Source: Antennarius striatus
Lineage: Eukaryota > Chordata > Actinopteri > Lophiiformes > Antennariidae
NCBI RefSeq assembly: GCF_040054535.1
Contig: NC_090781.1
Location: 13,599,982 to 13,663,981 of the forward strand
Length of the DNA stretch: 64,000 nt
Direction of reading: 5' to 3'
A model generated the notes under the pieces. It did no database searches. It was not told the DNA's origin and worked only from the letters and a program-made list of their open reading frames with translations. This document shows, piece by piece, positions 50,601 through 61,900 of this stretch. Both the position numbers and the translations under genes were made by a program. Position 1 is the stretch's first letter; each line of letters starts with the position of its first letter.

Positions 50601-53600
50601 TGACATTCGCTCAGCTTCAGGATTTTACGTTTGCTGCTCTCCTGCTGCTCATGAGATCTCTTCAGCTGATACAGCTTCTTCCTCTCTGTTAGCTTCTCCC
50701 TTCGCTTTTCGCGGTCATCACCAGTAGTACTTTGCACAGACTCAAGCAGGCCGTGGCTCTTCAGCAAGTCCTGTTAACCAGACCAAGCACATATCATCAG
50801 TGTTTAACCATAAAAGAAAGTACTGTTAAATTCTGTGAACTGCTGCATTAGCATCCTGCCTTGAACTGTCTACGCAGGTTGACCATCTCATAAAGTCGCT
50901 GCTCCTCCAGGCCTCTCCTCCTGCACCACTTCCTGGAGCCACCACCCCTCTCCCCCTTTGTCTGTTGGTCAAAGTGGAACAACTTTATGTTCATGACAAA
51001 CATTTTATGTCCTAACAGTTACAGTGTTGACTCTGTTTATATTAAATAGTCAGTGTCACACGATGTTGTCTTACTGACCTGCACCCAGGCATTGAAGGTG
51101 TTCAGCAGAGTGAAGGGGTCTCCCTGGTTGCTTTGTAGGGGCTGACAGGCAGTGGCACAGTCGGGGTTCTGCTGTGAACTGCGAAGAAAAGGTGACTGAA
51201 CGCTAAGGGCTGCTGCCACCGTCAGGACAGGCTCCACCAAGTTAAACAAGGAGCCCAACACCAACAGCTTCCCTAAAAGAACACAAACACACACTTACCT
51301 AAATCCAGCTTCTGCTTCACGCTAACACCACATATGGTTCTACAAAAGTACTTCAAGTGAACGACACCAAGCATGAAATTACACTTTTTGAAGATAAATT
51401 TACCATTTAGCATTTATTTGTGCTCTATTGTCACTTTCATGGAAAAGAAAGATTAAAAAAATTACTATAAAAGATTTTTATGGAAAGGATCTGTGACATA
51501 CAAATAGATGAACAATCAGATGGACACCATACCTTTACCCTCTCCTCAATTTGTGTATAGTACAGGATGAAAATGGCAAATATGACAACTTAAAAGATGC
51601 GCTTGCGTAGGAAATCTTACCGATGACCACATCCACAGGCAGCTGCGCCAGCAAACTACCAATAGAGGTCAATTCACTGTGATGGTCAAGTGCTCCCTGC
51701 TCTTTCAGATACGTAACCGCTGTCTGAATACTAGCAGCTGGGGGAGGATCAATGAAGACAAAAGACAGAGGATCTCCGAGGCACATACTTTTCATCTGCA
51801 AGAACAAGGTGGCATAAATACAGCTTAATCCAAATACAGAAATTGGCATAGCTCGTCTAGTTTTCTGTAGGATGTTGTTACCTGGAGAATGAGGGAGTCT
51901 AGAGCCACTCTGTGGATTTCAGGAACAGGATAAGGTGCAAAGGCATCATAATCAGACTCAGCGTACAGGCGGTAGCACACTCCTGGACCCGTACGACCGG
52001 CTCGGCCCTTCCTCTGCTCAGAACTGGCGCGGCTGATCCAGAACTCCTGCAGACGTTGCATCTTGGCCTTAGGATCAAAACTCATTTCCTTTACCTTTCC
52101 TAAAAAAAACAAAAAGCAATGCCATCAATTTATTTTGCTACATCTGTGCTATATTTCTAGTCTTTCTTCATTATATTCTTTTTATAGTTGTATGAAAACC
52201 TACAAAAATTTCAGCAAGGGAGATTTTGTATTTTTCAAGCAATGAGGATTTAAATTAGATTTATTTTGGGATTTTACCTGCAGAAAATTAGAGTTGTCAA
52301 AATGGAATAATTAGTAGTCAGAGAATATTTTTAAAATGTAATTTCCACAGCTATAAATGCAAAACGAGTTTCATACCTGAGTCGACAACGAAGCGCACCC
52401 CATCTATTGTAACTGAAGTCTCAGCAATATTGGTAGAGATGATGCACTTTCTCACCCCAGCAGGAGCAATGTCAAACACCTGAAGAATAGCATGAGGAGA
52501 GACATGAAAACAAAGACTGAGTAAACATGAAATTCTATGTGTAAACTAATCCAAATGACGGTGACTGTGCCTTGTCCTGCTGGGCGATTGAGAGGGTGCT
52601 GTGCAGTGGTAAGACTATCCAACGACGTGTATGTGTGGCATAAATCTGACAGGCTTCTTGGATGGTGGAAATCTCTGCCAGACCACTGAGGAAGAGGAGC
52701 AGGTCGCCACGCTCTTCAGGAGGGTAACGCTGATCGATGCCTTGCAAGATGCGAAGGTATGGTCTGGGATCAAGTTTCTCAGAGCGCGAGGACTGCTCCT
52801 CAGATGGAATGGGTTGATATATCACCTAAGTACAGGAAAGAGTAATAGTAAGATATAGATAAATTTATAAAATATAAAAGCAAATTCTAAAAGTCCCCAT
52901 AGATAGAAAATGTTTGTTTTGAACATGATAATAAATACTGATTTAAAAAAAAAACAAAACAGATTGCAAATTGTAATTACAGATGAACTACTTAAAACAC
53001 AAGAACTCACTAAACTAATAAACAGAATTATTGTTGCACCTTGATTTGAAAGATTTTGCCATTGTTTCTTTTATTTATTAAACACATTAAACACTGTCTT
53101 TCAAAAGTAAAGTTAGCAGTTCCACTATATTGCCAGAAAAATCAACTCCTTCTAGTGAGATATATATTTGTGATGCCCTCTGCTCACCTGTATGGGAAAC
53201 AGTCTGCCTGGCACCTGCAGCACAGGAGCACTACTGAAATACTCGGAGAAAAGTTTGATGTTGATGGTGGCTGACATGAGTATGAGTCGAAGATCTGTTC
53301 TCTCAGCCACCAGAGAGCGGAGGACACCAAGAAGGAAGTCACAGTGGAGGTGTCTCTCGTGGACCTCGTCAACAATCACCACCTGATACTGAGCCAAGCT
53401 CCTGTCCTGCTGAATATGTCGCAGCAGCAGCCCCTCAGTCAGGAACAACAGTTTTGTGGCCGTGGTGCGAGTGGTCTCAAAACGAATCTGGTGCCCCACC
53501 TGCAAAACATACCAGCGATGTACTTTCAATATATTTGTTTGTGTAGATGATCTTCACTGCTGCTATGTGTTAGAAAGAGTATGGCTACTGCAAGAAGATG

Positions 53601-54335
53601 GACTTCATTTGACTGCTCACGACAAACCTTTGAGCCAAACTGATTGAGACTCTCAAAGCTGACCCTCTTTGCAAGGGATATACAGGCAATACGTCGAGGC
53701 TGAGTGCAGGCGATGTGGCTGAAGCCAGCCGAAAGAAGATACTGAGGTACTTGAGTGGATTTCCCACAGCCTGTGTCCCCTGCCACCACGACCACAGGGT
53801 GAAGTCGGACCAGCTGCACGATCCTCTCCCGATACTGATAGATTGGCAGGTTTTTTTGCTCTCGGCGAAGCTTTGCCAGTTTTCCAAAGCTCTGTCTCTG
53901 GCTGAAGTCCAGGAAATGTAGAAGAGCCAGGCGGCAGTCCAGAACCTCCTGCCCACATGGACCAGATGTTCTCTTGGTGCTTCTGTGCTCTGACTTCCCC
54001 AAACGCGCCTCGACATCCCCGGTGCACACAGACACATTGATCCGGTAGCGAGCGTCATACTCTTCAGGAAGGTCAAGGTGTACTTTTGCGACTCCAGCCT
54101 TTCTCCGATGTCTCCCTTCTTCAACGTCGTCTTTCCGACTGGTTCCTGATCCAGACATCTCTCTTTTCGTTTTAAACCTCTGGAAGCGGTCAAAGAAAAC
54201 CCAGAATTCCCTGTGCTCCAGGCTACCCGCCTGGATGTAGTCATGCGGGCGGAAAAATATCTCGTCCATCTGGGCTCGGCACTGCGGGCTGTCCCAGTCC
54301 CAACTCCGACTGTCTCTCCTCCGGTCTGACTCCAT
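45074..54335 (-). CDS. dhx34: DEAH-box RNA helicase DHX34
   Basis: RNA helicase that promotes nonsense-mediated decay by remodelling UPF1. Sixteen coding exons: 54335-53628, 53499-53188, 52825-52571, 52479-52377, 52099-51882, 51795-51621, 51272-51079, 50961-50860, 50770-50510, 50438-50265, 50151-50046, 48612-48506, 47438-47172, 46697-46518, 45483-45339, 45216-45074. Total 3450 nt, 1149 aa (human 1143). Start is ATG 54335 ([15 protein letters not shown]); the frame stays open to 54356 but has no ATG there. Motifs: [10 protein letters not shown] at 186-194, II DEVH at 280-283, III SAT at 312-314, [27 protein letters not shown] at 488-499. HA2/OB regions follow. The C-terminus has Cys/His patterns ([14 protein letters not shown] then HKRQH) as in human. 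Introns 3 and 8 appear to use GC donors, and the exon 13 acceptor abuts a LINE tail. Confidence 0.97.
45568..45966 (+). mobile_element. tRNA-headed SINE, copy 1 (dhx34 intron 14)
   Basis: The head GGGGCGGCAGTGGCTCAGTG carries an A-box-like block, and GGTTCGATTCC is the pol III B box. A unique body follows, with GAGCACTGCCGAGGC and AAGGAGCTGCCTGCC. The 3' tail AATTTCCCTTCGGGGATCAA ends in an A-rich run to 45966. It is antisense to dhx34. The same body and tail occur inverted at 62995-63360. Confidence 0.85.
47439..47870 (-). mobile_element. LINE 3' fragment, Rex/CR1-like, ending in a CTAT microsatellite
   Basis: On the minus strand the sequence ends AAATTTCCCAGTTTGGGATA, then AATAAAGTATATCTAT and tandem CTAT units. 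This is the common 3' end of Rex-type LINEs in fish. The upstream text (TGTACAGCGCAATGGCTTGT on plus, near 47825) fits the 3' UTR of such elements. It contains a 40-bp AAT microsatellite. The element has the same orientation as dhx34, and its CTAT tail runs directly into the splice acceptor of exon 13. Confidence 0.65.
47573..47612. repeat. AAT trinucleotide microsatellite
   Basis: About 13 AAT units inside the LINE fragment in dhx34 intron 12. Poly-Asn or poly-Leu frames across it are spurious. Confidence 0.9.
48140..48255 (+). mobile_element. L2-like LINE 3' end
   Basis: The plus-strand text CCTACTCAGCTGGGACAGGC, then TCCAGCTCCCCACGAC, then GGATGAAGCAGTATGAAGAT and GAATGAAT repeats is the typical 3' end of L2-type LINEs in fish. 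Only the last 115 bp or so is present. It lies in dhx34 intron 12, in the orientation opposite to the gene. Confidence 0.75.
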
Positions 54336-54720
54336 ATGGACTCTGAGCTGCGTCACTGACCTTCACCTAAAACCACCATCAACACAATTTATGGAGAACA
54401 CTCGTGCTTACAAACATGTTGTCGTTGAATACAAAGGATGCCTCTAAATTCGAACGCACAATTAAACTGTCTAGAGACTAAACCAGCGAGATCTTAACAT
54501 GGTTTTACTGGTAAACTAGACATTAACACCTCCCGACAGTAAGAAAAAAAAAACAGCCTCCAATGCGTCCGTAGTCACTGCGAGACAGGGGACAATAACA
54601 CAGTAGGACAGCTTCCGCTCCGTTCCTAAAATGTTTCCGGTTAGAAATATATCCGTCTTCGTTCCGGTGTAAACAAAAATTCCGCCCCGATTTATCAGAA
54701 ATCGTGGTTACGCAACTCAA
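54336..54720 (-). promoter_or_regulatory. dhx34: dhx34 5' UTR and promoter
   Basis: Upstream of the dhx34 ATG. Two minus-strand ETS-type CCGGAA sites lie at 54635-54640 and 54662-54667. There is no TATA box. A TTTTAG near 54370 could be the acceptor of a 5' UTR intron. The promoter call rests on position and motifs. Confidence 0.4.
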
Positions 54721-55870
54721 TGTTTACGATTCTCAGGAATGTTGAATCTTTAAGCATTTCTTAGTTTATACAGTACATTTTTGAGTTGTCAACGAGATCT
54801 CAACGAGGCTATTTCTTAAATATATTTCTTCACCTTTTTGTAAAATATGATCAATTATTTTTTTCCAAATAGAATTTGCAGTGTCCCACAATGGATCTGT
54901 ATGCATTAAAATAACATTTATTTGAAGAATTTTGACGTTTACTCACAACTCACCATTATTATGAACATAAAAGTAGCTCCTTCTGACCTTCTCTGTAGTT
55001 TCTCCGTCAAACGTACACCCTTCCCACACCTTATTTTATACATTTTGTGTACAAGATTTACATTCTTTTCAAAGAAATAAAAGAGATTTATCAAACAAAA
55101 AAATAAAGATTAATTTGTGTCCGGTGCAGAAGGAGCGTAACGTTTTGATAAAATAGTGCAATTCTGGACTTGCGATTTCTACCAAACATCAAAAGTGAAA
55201 TGCATGTCAGCATGTGACCATATAAAAATACGGAATTAGAGGTTATGTAAGAATATTTTTATTTACAGCCATCAGATATAAAATATACATTTACAGTTTT
55301 GGCAAAAATTTAAAATGAGGGACTGAATAATACTGTGCTGAATGGGAGAGAGATATTATTAGTTGTGAATATAACAGCTCAAACTCAAGCAACACCTACT
55401 GCTTTCCATTGAAGTGCCATCCCCAGTGGGAAGGATAGAGTGCTTGCTGTTAAAGTGAGCAATCACATGGCCAATTTTCCAGGGATCTCCATTATAAAAT
55501 GCACAGGGTACCAAACCATAGGAGGTAAGAAGCATGAGCTTGCTGCCATTTTGTTTTTAATTTATAAAATTTACAACAAGGACAACAATGAAAAGTGATG
55601 GGAAATTATCTTGATGACTGCTGATGAAACAGAGGACAACAGACTATAAGGATGTTCATATCACAGATGTAACAATCAAGCTTAATAATCTTGAAAGCCA
55701 AATAACATTGTTCTCCATCAACTGCTAAAACAAATAAAAACACACAAAAATAAAATATTTATTTACATTTAAAATCAACCCCACTCTCATAAAATCCAAG
55801 TGAACATAAAATGCATTTACAGTGAGAACTGGGGATCAAGTCCACTGAACAAGGCTCGGAAAGTTTGTAT
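54721..55870. other. dhx34-st14 intergenic region
   Basis: AT-rich spacer between the dhx34 promoter and the st14 3' end. No gene, transposon or structured repeat is recognised. Several minus-strand AATAAA hexamers near 55745-55765 are alternative st14 polyadenylation sites. Confidence 0.4.
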
Positions 55871-55876
55871 TTTATT
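55871..55876 (-). terminator. st14: st14 polyadenylation signal candidate
   Basis: AATAAA on the minus strand 73 bp after the st14 stop. More distal hexamers exist, so the main site is uncertain. Confidence 0.4.
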
Positions 55877-55948
55877 AAAGCAAATGTGTGTACTGTGGTT
55901 TGAGTTCATGTCCATCTCCTTAGGCTTTTTTAAGCCCTGTGTAGAGCT

Positions 55949-58900
55949 TTACACTCCTGTTTTTTGTTTAATCCAGGCACGGAACTGGGAGACTACTGTA
56001 TAGATCCCCGGTTTGTCCCTGCGGGCACAGCCATCCCCCCAACTGACCACTCCTGCTAGAGTCATACGACTGCCATCTGGACTGGACAGAGGACCACCAG
56101 AATCCCCCTGACAAAGGATGCACATAGGTGACAGATTTATTAACATAGAATCTAATTTAAAAAGTCATCAAAAGATAACTAAAATAGTTTAACACTACAT
56201 AAATTCCTCAATGTAACTGAAAGTTATATTTTCGATCAATTGTTTAAATGGTCTATCGATAACATATTCATGTCCCTTGTGTTGCACACTGGGAGAAAGC
56301 CAGAACACATAAAAATAAAGCAGACTGAGACATGATTCCTTTTCTTACCTGACATGCATCGACTCCTCCAGCAAGCACTCCAGCACACAACATCCGAGAT
56401 GTGAGCTGCCCACCCATCAGTTGGTCACACACTGAATGGTTAATAATTCGGACCTGGGCCTTTTGGAGTACTTTTGCAGCAAATCCTGCAAAACAAAGAA
56501 ACAAACATTAAATATGAAGTCTTCCAGTCAGGATGTAAATGCCAAAAGACGTCCAGTAGTAGTAGGGCCTCCCCCATAGAAAACTAGTTTGTACTTGCAG
56601 GTCACCACAAAAACACCTTAGAGTGTATGAGTTACATGGCTTCTACCTATCGTCAACTTTAGCGCTTATTCTGTACAATTAAAATATTTTAATAAACTAT
56701 ATGGATCAAATAAGTACCAAATCATATTATCATATATAATCATGTAAATTGGGTACATTATGCTTATTACAATTAAATACATGTCAGAAAAGCTGATATA
56801 ACTCTTTACTTAGGGTCTGAAATTATAACCTTTCAACATTACATCCAGGGGATCAGCTGGATCACTGCTATACACTTCTGCTATTAATTCCGTATGCTAC
56901 TTCTATTACTCAAAAATCAAAAACTAACCAAAATGTGTAGATGATTTTTTATCATCTATCAGGGGTTTTGAGAAATTCAGCTCTTTCAGTATTTAAAAAA
57001 AATGTTGTGGCTACAAATATTTACCAATGACATAAGCTCATCTTATTGTCAGTGTGGACTCACCTCCTTCTCGAGTAGCTCCCCACCCAGTGATCCACAC
57101 TGTGCTGCCAACTTCAAAGTCCTGTTGGGAAGACGGTAAGCAGATGGGCCTGATGTAGTCCGAGAAGATGACAGGACTGTCCAACTCCATCAGGGCGATA
57201 TCATTGTCATAAGTGAAGTCATTGTAGTTTGGGTGGGGTATGATCTGCCTCAGGTTCTTTTTAACCACAGAACTGTCAATACTTCGCTGGGTGTGAAGAC
57301 CCAGGTAAACTTCCCAAGTTCCGGGGTGGGACAATCTGTGGAAAGAGTTCACAAAGTTCATTCTCACTACTGGATGGCAATTGCAGTCACTTGTAATTTC
57401 TGTCAAAGGATAAAGCAAACAGTCAATGTGCAAAGTTTTGCATTGGCCAATTTAAAGAACTCAAGAGACTTTAATGTTGTTGAGAATACTTTTTTTGAAA
57501 TTGTACAGTAAAGCTAACAGGAAGAGCTAAGGACTCTCACCCACAAAGCACTAACTCGGGTTTTAGCACTCAGTTGGAGCTAAATATAAATTTTTGCGGA
57601 TTAAAAGTACATTTCGTGTTTGTCCTTGTCTACATGTACAATGTGTCAAAGAAAGAATACAGTTAAAAAGGCCTCAAAAAGAATATTAAATAGGTTTAAA
57701 TAGGTAAAAAAACAAAACAAAACTCCAGCACAATCAATGCCATATTTTCATTTCATGAAAAAAAGTTTACACAGGCAGACTGACAGTTAAATGGGAGGAA
57801 AAGGGCTTAGCCTTCAATTTAATGACCCCCAATCAAAGTGAGAGAGCAGTGAGTATGTAACCTGTTTGGTCAAGTTATGCAGAATAAGAAAGACTTCTAG
57901 CAGCAAGTGAAATACAGAATATCAAGTAAGATGCTACCTTGTCTTGCCGTCGTCCTGCACACAGTGGGCAGCAGTAACTAACCAGCGTGGACTGATTATG
58001 GAGGCTCCACACACGTGACCGAAGTTTTTTATATGGAGGCTGACCTGCCAGGGAAAGTCCCCTTTTTGTGCGTCCTGACCGCCCACTATACGGGACGTCT
58101 TGAACATACTCTTCCCACAGTCTGCAAAACAAGCAATTAATCAATAAACACAGCCTATAACTTGTTGTGATGCCAGAAGAGAAGAGCAGTGAGTGGAGAT
58201 ATTGATTTTAACATGCAGTAACAATGCATAACGGTGGAGATAATGTCTAATTTATATAAGTTACATATAGCTTGCTGAGCATTTGTGCACAACATACCAC
58301 AGTTCTCCTCATCAGATCCATCATCACAGTCTCTTGTTCCGTCACATTCTGGGGACGATTTGCTGATACATTTGTTATTTTTACATTTGTATGCATTCGC
58401 AGGGCAGTTTCCACGAGATCCTAAAAGTGGGACAAACAATAAAAGTCAAGCTATGAAACACACTCCAGGGGTAATTCACCTCATGTGGTGAAAAAAAATA
58501 AAATAAAATTGTGTTCACTATGCACAAACATAATTATAGTAATTATTTCATATTTGTGAAGCAGTTTTAGCTTTTCAAAATCTTCATCTAACATCAAGCG
58601 AACACACAGCAACATTTAAAGTTATGCATATGTCAACTCGATCAATCTTTGATTAATATATCCTCTTCTTTCTCAACCAAAATATTCAGTTGATAAGTGC
58701 TTAATGTGATTCAACAGCTAATTTTTTAGTTCGACATTTTGTGATTTGCTAATCGTTATTTTAAATTTTATTAAACTACAATAACATATGAATAACATAT
58801 GGAAAGAGTGCAAAAAGTGACTGTAAAAGGTTTTCCCAGCTTCAGAAACATTTAAGATAATGAGTTTTACTTACCACAGTTAACCTCATCCGACCCATCT

Positions 58901-61900
58901 CCACAGTCATTTCTGCCATCACAGCGTTTCTTCTCAGAAACACATTTCTTGTTTTTACATGTCAGCTGTCCAGTTCCACATCCACCTTAGAAAGAATAAG
59001 AAATATGCAGCAATGAGAAAACTCACTGTGAGACGTTCAATACTTCAGTACATGTCCAGCATCAGAACAAAGATCTTACCACAGTTCTGTTCATCCGACC
59101 CGTCTCCACAGTCATCAACACCATCACATTTCCAGAACATGGACTTACAAAATCCATTTTGACAAGTGATGGATTTGGCATTACACTCTGTAAAGAAACA
59201 GATTAATTTATGTGGTGTTCTTACAATAGAGAACATAATTAGATTAAGTAGGTAAAATCAAAACTGAGTATGATCTGACAAAGGTGATACTTACTGCAGC
59301 TCATTTCATCACTCATGTCTCCACAGTCATTCCAGCCATCACATCTGAGATTTGACCTAACGCAGCGCTGATTTTTGCACTGGAACGTTTGTGGACAAGC
59401 TGCAAATGACACAATTAACATGAGATACACTTCCCTAATAGTCATCATGTTCAAGAAAGGAAGCTCCTTACGGTTTTTTCTGTCAATTGCCTCAAACTCT
59501 GCTGAAAAACCTTGGTCCACATAAGAATAATCTGAGTAAAACGTCACGGTCATTGTGTTGGAGTCGCTGGTTTCGGTCAGTGTCCCTTCAGGCTTTTCTC
59601 CACAGAATCTGAGGATGAGATACGCAGTCAATGGCACATCCGCTGTTATACAATCCTTATGTGGTTTGTAGACATAAAAGCACACACTCACTTCTTTCCG
59701 TTGACTGCTACGTAGTCTTTCTTACAGTCTTGGCTGTTTTCCTGGCCAGGCTCAGACACAAGGAACTTCTTGAATGTCACCTTCACTGCCTTACCAGTAG
59801 GGACCTTCAATGACAGAGTAAAAAACTGAGGTTGATGTCACCTTGACAATAAAGTGGGTTTCAAAAAAAGAATTTAACGTGGTCTTGTCCAACAGCTTTA
59901 TTTATTTATTTAGCCATTTTGGTGAGCTAAAGACACACTTCCCCTCAGATGGACAATAAAAGTGATGTATTCAGTTCATCATAGACACAACAACAATGCA
60001 GGATGGACACCAGTAGAAGCACATTATGAGTCTGTCTTAAGAACACTCTCACCTGGATTGACCATTGACATGAACACTGAGAAGGGTAGTAATTTGGAAA
60101 ATTGGGGGAAGAGAAGGTCCCTTTTTCACCCGTCAGTTGGCCACCACATTGTTGTTGTAAACCTGTTAAAAAATAGTGTTAGAATTTGACTAGTTATCAA
60201 GTAGGTATTAGTTCACTCAGGACCAAGCTAAGAATTAGCTGTTCCACTTACTTCTCTTTGGGACTTGTGAAACTTGTGCTCTGAAACCAGGGAAGTTCTT
60301 CTTGTCATTTGTAGCCATCGTCACCAACATGACATTACTAACAGACGTAAACGTCAGTGGCTCACTAGGTGAATAGTACCCACACATCCTGTCGAAACAA
60401 AGACAACAACAGAGTTTTCATCTACGCACTGTTCAGCAAAGCAGTGATTGTTCGCTGTAGAATCAAAATTAGAATCAGCTGATGGGTGGAAAAAGATCGA
60501 TTGAAACGTCTTTGATCCAAGAATAAAATACACAGAAAATTCTGCTTCCTGCCAAAATCAAGTCTTAAAAGGCTGGTAAAGCACTGACTTTAAACATACA
60601 TTACAAAATAAAGATCATCTTTCTCAACTGAAATAAAAGAAATGTACCATATTGTGCCAATGACAATAGCTCTCCTGCGCAAGAATGTCACAAATGACTA
60701 TACAAAATGGACATGTACCTCATTCTTCAGTTCGGTGTGAGAAATTAAATTTTCAGCTGAAATTTAAAATAAAAATACTATTTTTGAAGTGTCATGACTG
60801 GCTTTGCCATGCAAATGTCCATTTATGTACAATTTCATATCAGAATCCGACCAGCAGAGGGCCTTATACACAAGAACAGTTCCTCAATATCCAAATCTGA
60901 AATATGTTCAGTATTCTATTGTGTGAAAATAAAACAAGAGAAAGCTGATGAGTCATCACATGCTTAAATTTAGAGATGGAATGAGACAAACTCACTCTTC
61001 CACAAGGAGGTCCTCAATGGCCACAAGGGAGTCATAAATTTTGACAAAGTCATTCTTGCAAATCTCTTCTAGATTCATAGTGTCAAACTCGAGTTTGATA
61101 ACATTGTCGCGGTCGGCTCTCAGGATCCACTGAATGAAGGTGTTGGGGGAATACGGAGTGTCGGGGAAGCCAGGAGACTGGATTCGTAGTTTTTGATTAC
61201 CCCTTACGTGAAGTGAGTAGCTTAAATATTCTGAGATAGAAACAATGATTTTTGCAGGTTATCACATTACATTTAGTATACAATTCGTGCTGCTGCCATT
61301 ACATCAATATTTACACTGAATATGCTTGATTATATAAAAAAGATATTCACTGTCTAAGTTTTCTGCATATGAAGAAAATAAATTACAATGAAGATTTAAT
61401 CAAACGAAGTGCAGGAATATCTAGCATGTATTACACTCCTCAAGGAAAATAACCCTTAGTTTTAAAAGATAACTTAAGTAGAATAAATTATGCGACAATT
61501 GTGCACTTACTAGTGAAAAATATTGAAGAATAGCGTGGATCAAGTGCTGTGAAATGAAATAAATCATACATGATTTAGATATGCTTATTTACAATAAAGT
61601 GAAAAATGTCAGCAAACAGACAGAAGTTGAACCTGAACAAGAACATTACTAAGGTAGAGACCAGCTGAGAAAGGAGAGCAGTATAACAGTGAGCTGCTTT
61701 GACTCTACCTGAAGACCTTGACTTTTCAAGAACCAGAGCATTGCTAGTTCTGTACAAGCTTCTCTGCTCCTTGTCTACTAGCTTGTCCATCGAAGATATA
61801 GCATTGTCAACAGATGCCTCTTGGCCCACGGGGACGTTAAACTCGGACAGGTAGTAGGCAACAACGCTGCCTTCACTGGGAGCAAAGAGATGAGACTTTA

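Noticed and set aside
54336-54356. Upstream extension of the first dhx34 coding frame by seven codons (TQLRVH...)
   Set aside because: The codon at 54354-54356 is GTG on the coding strand, not ATG. The first ATG is at 54335 and gives a length close to human DHX34.
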